A stretch of DNA of 26,840 bases from assembly GCA_018265615.1 (NCBI GenBank), contig JABLYX010000066.1, positions 1-26,840 on the forward strand. Reading direction: 5' to 3'. Made by a program: the position numbers and the translations under genes. The notes under the pieces were generated by a model. That model was not told the origin of the DNA. It made no database searches and worked only from the letters and a program-made list of their open reading frames with translations. Numbering within the stretch: the stretch's first letter is position 1; each line of letters starts with the position of its first letter. Of this stretch, positions 23,777 through 26,840 are shown in pieces. This stretch comes from Lentisphaeria bacterium (GTDB lineage: Bacteria > Verrucomicrobiota > Lentisphaeria > Victivallales > Victivallaceae).

Positions 23777-23824
23777 TTCCGCCGCCTCCCTGGTCTGTGA
23801 TGAAATTTGTGTGCCATACTGTAA

Positions 23825-23853
23825 ATTATGGGCGGAAAATCTCCGTCAGTCAA
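23825..23853 (-). promoter_or_regulatory. Promoter of the GH42 gene
   Basis: Minus strand TTGACT (23853-23848), 17 bp, CATAAT (23830-23825). Transcription would start near 23817, giving a leader of about 40 nt. Confidence 0.6.
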
Positions 23854-23908
23854 GGGGCGGCCGTGCCGAAAAACAGAACAATTGCGCCATCCGCGCAAAA
23901 TTCGCCGT

Positions 23909-23937
23909 TTGCATTCCCCGCCGGGAACGGATATATT
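23909..23937 (+). promoter_or_regulatory. Promoter of the AraC-family gene
   Basis: TTGCAT (23909-23914), 17 bp, TATATT (23932-23937), 19 bp before the ATG. The leader would be only about 13 nt, with GGAGGG in it. Confidence 0.45.
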
Positions 23938-23956
23938 GAGTGCGGAGGGTAAACCG

Positions 23957-24826
23957 ATGCCGGATTGCGCCAGAGACAGCCAGACCGTCACTTTCTTCGT
24001 GCCGGATGAAGCGCGGAAACTCAAAACCGATTTCCCGGTTCTGAAATTCGGGCGCACCGACGCGCAGTTCCCGGAGAAGACTCTCTGCTGCCGGGAGCTG
24101 GAAGTGTGCTTCCGGATCTCCGGCGGAGGGGCGGCCGAAGACGTGGTGGACGGCAGGCGTTACTGCACCCCGCTGCCGCACGTCATGTTCAAGCTGCCGG
24201 GGCGGCGGCACACATCTAGCTGCCCCGAACCGCGCCACGCTTTCTTTTTTCACTGCAGTGCGGCCGCGCCGGAGCTGCTGCGGCTCCGGAACTTCCCGAT
24301 CGATGAAATCTTCTGGCCCGTCGAGTGGGACGGGACACTCGGCAAAATCGCGGAGGAGATGATGCTGCTCTCCGGATCACTGCACACCCCCGGCGTGCCG
24401 GAGCGCGTGGATCTCCTCGCATGGCAGTTGCTCCTGGAGTGCGCCGTCCGCCATTGCTGCCGCCCGCCCGCCACGCCGCGGGGACACCGCGAACAGGCGG
24501 TGCGCGCCATCGCCTCGTATCTGCAGCTGCACTGCTGCGAGGAACCCGACTTCGATGCGCTCGCAAAGCGGCACGGGCTGTCGCGCCGGAATTTTTTCCG
24601 CTGCTGGGCCGAATACTACCGCGAACCGCCCGCCCGGATGGTGCGGAGATTGCGGATCCGCCACGCGAAAGAGCTGCTTTCCAATACGGATCTCTCTGTT
24701 GCGGAGATTTCCGCGCGGCTCGGCTTCCGGTACGCGGAGTATTTCATCCGTGCCTTCCGCGAGGAGACCGGGCAGACCCCGCTGCAGTTCCGCCGCGTTC
24801 CCGTTCCCCGGCGGCCGCAGCCGTGA
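23957..24826 (+). CDS. AraC-family transcriptional regulator
   Basis: A 289-residue regulator. The N-terminal half (about 20-110) looks like a cupin-type sugar-sensing domain. The C-terminal 100 residues hold the two AraC helix-turn-helix motifs (FDALAKRHGLSRRNFFRCWAEYY and LSVAEISARLGFRYAEYFIRAF) and the family ending F-R-E-E-T-G-Q-T-P-L-Q-F-R. The start at 23957 has GGAGGG upstream. Divergence from the GH42 gene makes that gene the likely target, usually as an activator. The residues in the N-terminal half do not identify the inducer. It is cysteine-rich near residues 46-47 and 224-225 (a CC pair each), which I cannot interpret. Confidence 0.9.
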   Translation: MPDCARDSQTVTFFVPDEARKLKTDFPVLKFGRTDAQFPEKTLCCRELEVCFRISGGGAAEDVVDGRRYCTPLPHVMFKLPGRRHTSSCPEPRHAFFFHCSAAAPELLRLRNFPIDEIFWPVEWDGTLGKIAEEMMLLSGSLHTPGVPERVDLLAWQLLLECAVRHCCRPPATPRGHREQAVRAIASYLQLHCCEEPDFDALAKRHGLSRRNFFRCWAEYYREPPARMVRRLRIRHAKELLSNTDLSVAEISARLGFRYAEYFIRAFREETGQTPLQFRRVPVPRRPQP

Positions 24827-24871
24827 AGATGCGGAACAATCACTTTTCTTTTTTCCTCGAACACGATTGAC

Positions 24872-24900
24872 TTGACTTTCTATTCCTTCGCGTCTAAATT
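24872..24900 (+). promoter_or_regulatory. Promoter of the dehydrogenase-like lipoprotein gene
   Basis: TTGACT (24872-24877), 17 bp, TAAATT (24895-24900). A second TTGACT overlaps 5 bp upstream. The leader to the ATG at 24993 would be about 85 nt, long for this window. Confidence 0.45.
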
Positions 24901-24919
24901 ATCTCCAGAGGTATGAAGA

Positions 24920-24961
24920 ATCCGGTTAATACGGATATTTGTGTCTTTCCATCCCGGAAAG
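24920..24961 (+). promoter_or_regulatory. Two inverted repeats in the leader
   Basis: ATCCG at 24920-24924 with CGGAT at 24932-24936 (7-nt loop), and CTTTCC at 24945-24950 with GGAAAG at 24956-24961 (5-nt loop). They could be an operator and an mRNA hairpin. The RBS AAAGGAG (24978-24984) lies outside both stems. Confidence 0.3.
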
Positions 24962-24992
24962 GCGGATCAATCGAAGAAAGGAGAAATTGACC

Positions 24993-26411
24993 ATGTTGTG
25001 GAAAGCATCAGTCGTGGGCGGCTTCCTGGCCGCGTTCTGTCTCGCGGGCTGCGCGGGTGCGCCGGACCCGGCGCAGACGGGGGAGTTCAAGAAGCTCCCG
25101 CTGAATTCATTCGACGGCTACGTCCTGACGGAGAACCTGGACTCTCCGTGGAACGTCGTGTGGGGACCGGACAACTGGCTCTGGGTTTCGGAGCGGGCCG
25201 GCAAGCGCATCACGCGCGTGAACCCGGAGACGGGAGAGAAGAAAGTCGTCGGCACCATCGACGAAGCGTGGCCCGACACGCCCCATGAGGGCGTCCTCGG
25301 CTTCGCGCTCGCCCCCGGCATGCTCAAGGGCGGGGAGAACCACATCTACGTCTACTACATCCACCGCGTGAACGGCAAGCGGCTCGGGCGCATCGCCCGC
25401 TACACCTATGACCCGCAGACGCAGACCATGGGCAGCCCGGTGAACATCCTCGACGGCATGCCGGCGGGCAACGACCACAACGGCGGCAGACTCATCTTCG
25501 GACCGGACGGCAAGCTTTATCTTTCAAAAGGCGAAATGGGCCACAACCAGTTCGGGAACGCCTGTCTGCCGATCGAAGCACAGCGGCTGCCGACAACCGC
25601 CGAAGTCGCGAAAAAGGATTGGACCGCCTACGTCGGCAAGGTGTTGAGGCTCAATCCGGACGGCTCCATCCCGGACGACAACCCGGTGCTCGGCGGCGTC
25701 CGCAGCCATGTCTTCACCTACGGCCACCGCAATCCGCAGGGACTCGCGTTCAGCCCGGCCGGACGGCTCTACTCCTGCGAGCACGGCCCCTCGTCGGACG
25801 ATGAAATCAACCTGCTTGAAAGCGGCGGCAACTACGGCTGGCCGCATGTCGCCGGATTCCGCGACGACCACGGCTATGTCTATGCGAACTACTCCGCCGC
25901 GCCGAACTGCAAAAGCCTCAAATGGGATCCGAACGTGATCCCGGCCGGGGTCCCGCAACAGAAGGAAACCGACTGGGACGCGCCGAACTTCAGGGAGCCC
26001 CTCAAAACCTTCTACACCGTCCCGAAAGGATTCGACTTCAGCGACGCCCGCAACGCCGGCGACGGCCTCGACTATGTCAGCTGGCCCACGATCGGACCGT
26101 CGAGCATCCTCTATTACCCGCAGGACGGCGTCATCCCCGCGTGGCGGAACTCGCTTATTGTGACCTCGCTCAAGAACGGCGCGGTCTATGTCGTGAAGCT
26201 CGGGGAGAGCGGTAAGCAAACACAGGGCGACGCGGGCCGGGAGTTCCTCTCGCAGAACCGTTACCGCGGAGCCGCCGTCGATCCGGAGGGGCGCCGCCTC
26301 TTCGTCATCACGGACAACGGCGGCAGCGGGCGCGACGAAACACTCGCCCCGACCTCCGAAATGAAGAATCCGGGCAGCATCCTCGTATTCCGCTACACCG
26401 GCGACCTCTGA
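24993..26411 (+). CDS. Lipoprotein of the soluble aldose (PQQ-type) dehydrogenase family
   Basis: A 472-residue protein with a lipoprotein signal (hydrophobic 5-19, lipobox L17-A-G-C20), so it is membrane-anchored outside the cytoplasm. The rest fits the six-bladed propeller of soluble aldose sugar / glucose-sorbosone dehydrogenases: LDSPWNVVWGPDNWLWVSER, NDHNGGRL with the catalytic-type H162, GHRNPQGL with R246, and EHGPSSDDEINLLESGGNYGWP around the calcium site. Known members oxidise aldoses to lactones with PQQ. No PQQ-synthesis operon is in the window, so cofactor supply, or even catalysis, is uncertain. The start at 24993 follows AAAGGAG. It is monocistronic, ending in the terminator at 26447. 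Confidence 0.85.
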   Translation: MLWKASVVGGFLAAFCLAGCAGAPDPAQTGEFKKLPLNSFDGYVLTENLDSPWNVVWGPDNWLWVSERAGKRITRVNPETGEKKVVGTIDEAWPDTPHEGVLGFALAPGMLKGGENHIYVYYIHRVNGKRLGRIARYTYDPQTQTMGSPVNILDGMPAGNDHNGGRLIFGPDGKLYLSKGEMGHNQFGNACLPIEAQRLPTTAEVAKKDWTAYVGKVLRLNPDGSIPDDNPVLGGVRSHVFTYGHRNPQGLAFSPAGRLYSCEHGPSSDDEINLLESGGNYGWPHVAGFRDDHGYVYANYSAAPNCKSLKWDPNVIPAGVPQQKETDWDAPNFREPLKTFYTVPKGFDFSDARNAGDGLDYVSWPTIGPSSILYYPQDGVIPAWRNSLIVTSLKNGAVYVVKLGESGKQTQGDAGREFLSQNRYRGAAVDPEGRRLFVITDNGGSGRDETLAPTSEMKNPGSILVFRYTGDL

Positions 26412-26446
26412 AATACCGCCGGACGGAGGCGGCCGCTTCCACAAAG

Positions 26447-26482
26447 AACCGGGAGGGAGCAGAACGCTCTCTCCCGGTTTTT
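26447..26482 (+). terminator. Rho-independent terminator
   Basis: AACCGGGAGGGAGC, loop AGAAC, GCTCTCTCCCGGTT: a 14-bp stem with one G-U pair, running into TTTTT. It lies 36 bp after the dehydrogenase-like gene's stop and is the clearest terminator in the window. Confidence 0.88.
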
Positions 26483-26484
26483 CC

Positions 26485-26621
26485 TTATACGCCGCCTCTT
26501 CGCTCCGGATCGCGGCGGAAACTGCGGCGGTCGAAGCCGTGCGCCTCCGCCTTCAGCCGGCCGCTGAGCGGCGGCGGCTCCGCCTCCGGCGCGGCAAGGT
26601 CGTGGAAGATATGGATTCGAA
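26485..26621 (-). pseudogene. Start-less C-terminal gene fragment
   Basis: On the minus strand a 45-codon open stretch ends with TAA at 26487-26485. It has the high third-position GC of the genes around it and reads as a plausible protein end (FHDLAAPEAEPPPLSGRL, then KAEAHGFDRRSFRRDPERR). It is closed upstream by a TGA at 26624-26622 with no start codon between, right where GC-rich sequence changes to AT-rich. I read it as the tail of a gene cut by a rearrangement; a chance frame in GC-rich DNA is the alternative. Confidence 0.35.
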
Positions 26622-26626
26622 CTCAA

Positions 26627-26699
26627 AATATCGTGCATTTTGTAATCTCATTAAAAATTTTCACAAGCTCAATTGCCTCCCGAATGAATGCACGATATT
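26627..26699. repeat. 13-bp perfect inverted repeat in an AT-rich tract
   Basis: AATATCGTGCATT (26627-26639) and AATGCACGATATT (26687-26699), 47 bp apart. The tract is far more AT-rich than the rest of the window. It could be the ends of a very small element, an operator pair, or a long stem-loop. Confidence 0.5.
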
Positions 26700-26790
26700 A
26701 AAATTTCGGAGCAATATAATGTTCAAGCTCCTGAAAGCAGGCCGCGGGGTCACGGACCGCGCCGAACTTCAGCTCCTTCAGGCAGTGCGG
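26698..26790 (-). pseudogene. Possible truncated C-terminal coding fragment
   Basis: A minus-strand frame, open from the right edge, ends with TAA at 26700-26698 and reads CLKELKFGAVRDPAACFQEL followed by EHYIAPKF. The last part looks protein-like, but the portion beyond 26791 coincides with an IS-like end, so the original gene start is missing or outside the window. Confidence 0.3.
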
Positions 26791-26791
26791 T

Positions 26792-26840
26792 TGGCCCCGA
26801 AAACTGGACAACTTGAATCGGTGTAAAATGGCCTGTAAAT
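26792..26840. mobile_element. Possible IS3-family end at the right edge
   Basis: TGGCCCCGAAAACTGGACAA (from 26792) resembles the terminal inverted repeats of IS3-family elements, in which a C-run, an A-run and TGGACA are common. No transposase is inside the window; it would lie to the right. The call rests on this short similarity only. Confidence 0.4.

Noticed and set aside
26600..26640. Possible tRNA 3' end because of GGATTCGAACTC on the plus strand
   Set aside because: The five bases on either side of the TTCGAAT loop on the minus strand do not pair, and no acceptor, D or anticodon arm can be drawn.
26539..26826. 95-codon plus-strand frame at the right edge
   Set aside because: It crosses the composition break, has no ribosome binding site, and its start lies in arginine-rich antisense-type sequence.

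Overview
The window is GC-rich, densely coding bacterial DNA dominated by carbohydrate catabolism. I infer a Lentisphaerota (Victivallis-like) gut or host-associated bacterium. The grounds are a free-standing prepilin-like protein with an FTLIELLTVIAIIAIIASM N-terminus and a C-terminal H-x-DG-type motif inside a glycan-use operon, sialate-O-acetylesterase-type and DUF5696-type enzymes, and large secreted proteins of unassigned family. This assignment is an inference; there is no rRNA or marker gene in the window.

Left block (about 90-12220). Four copies of a 16-bp palindrome, ATATCA-N4-YGATAT (one copy has TTATCA), lie in front of three transcription units. The first unit is a metallo-beta-lactamase-fold hydrolase plus a ROK-family regulator. 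The second is an SDR dehydrogenase, a DUF5696/GH101-like glycosidase, an IlvD/Edd-type dehydratase and an FrdA-like flavoprotein. The third, on the opposite strand, starts with a stand-alone DUF1116 (AllG/YlbE-like) protein, followed by a sialate-O-acetylesterase-like enzyme and an aldose-1-epimerase-like protein, which also have a promoter of their own. The simplest reading is a regulon controlled by the local ROK protein that takes up an oligosaccharide unit: deacetylation, glycoside cleavage, mutarotation, oxidation to a lactone, hydrolysis to an aldonic acid, dehydration to a keto-deoxy acid, and further redox and DUF1116 chemistry. No aldolase or transporter for this route is in the window, so the pathway is a hypothesis.

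Middle block (12270-20332). A second SDR gene is divergent from a LacI-family regulator. The LacI gene has a consensus TTGACA-N17-TATAAT promoter and an 18-bp palindrome at the expected transcription start. Tightly spaced behind it are a prepilin-like protein, a 1320-residue secreted multidomain protein, a small secreted protein and a PhnP-like metallo-hydrolase.

Right block (20439-26840). A metallophosphoesterase runs towards a GH42 beta-galactosidase; about 390 bp between them hold four hairpins and no convincing gene. The GH42 gene is divergent from an AraC-family regulator. A lipoprotein of the soluble aldose (PQQ-type) dehydrogenase family follows, ending in a clear terminator. The last 350 bp look like gene debris: two start-less reading frames on the minus strand, an AT-rich tract with a 13-bp inverted repeat, and what resembles an IS3-family end at the edge.
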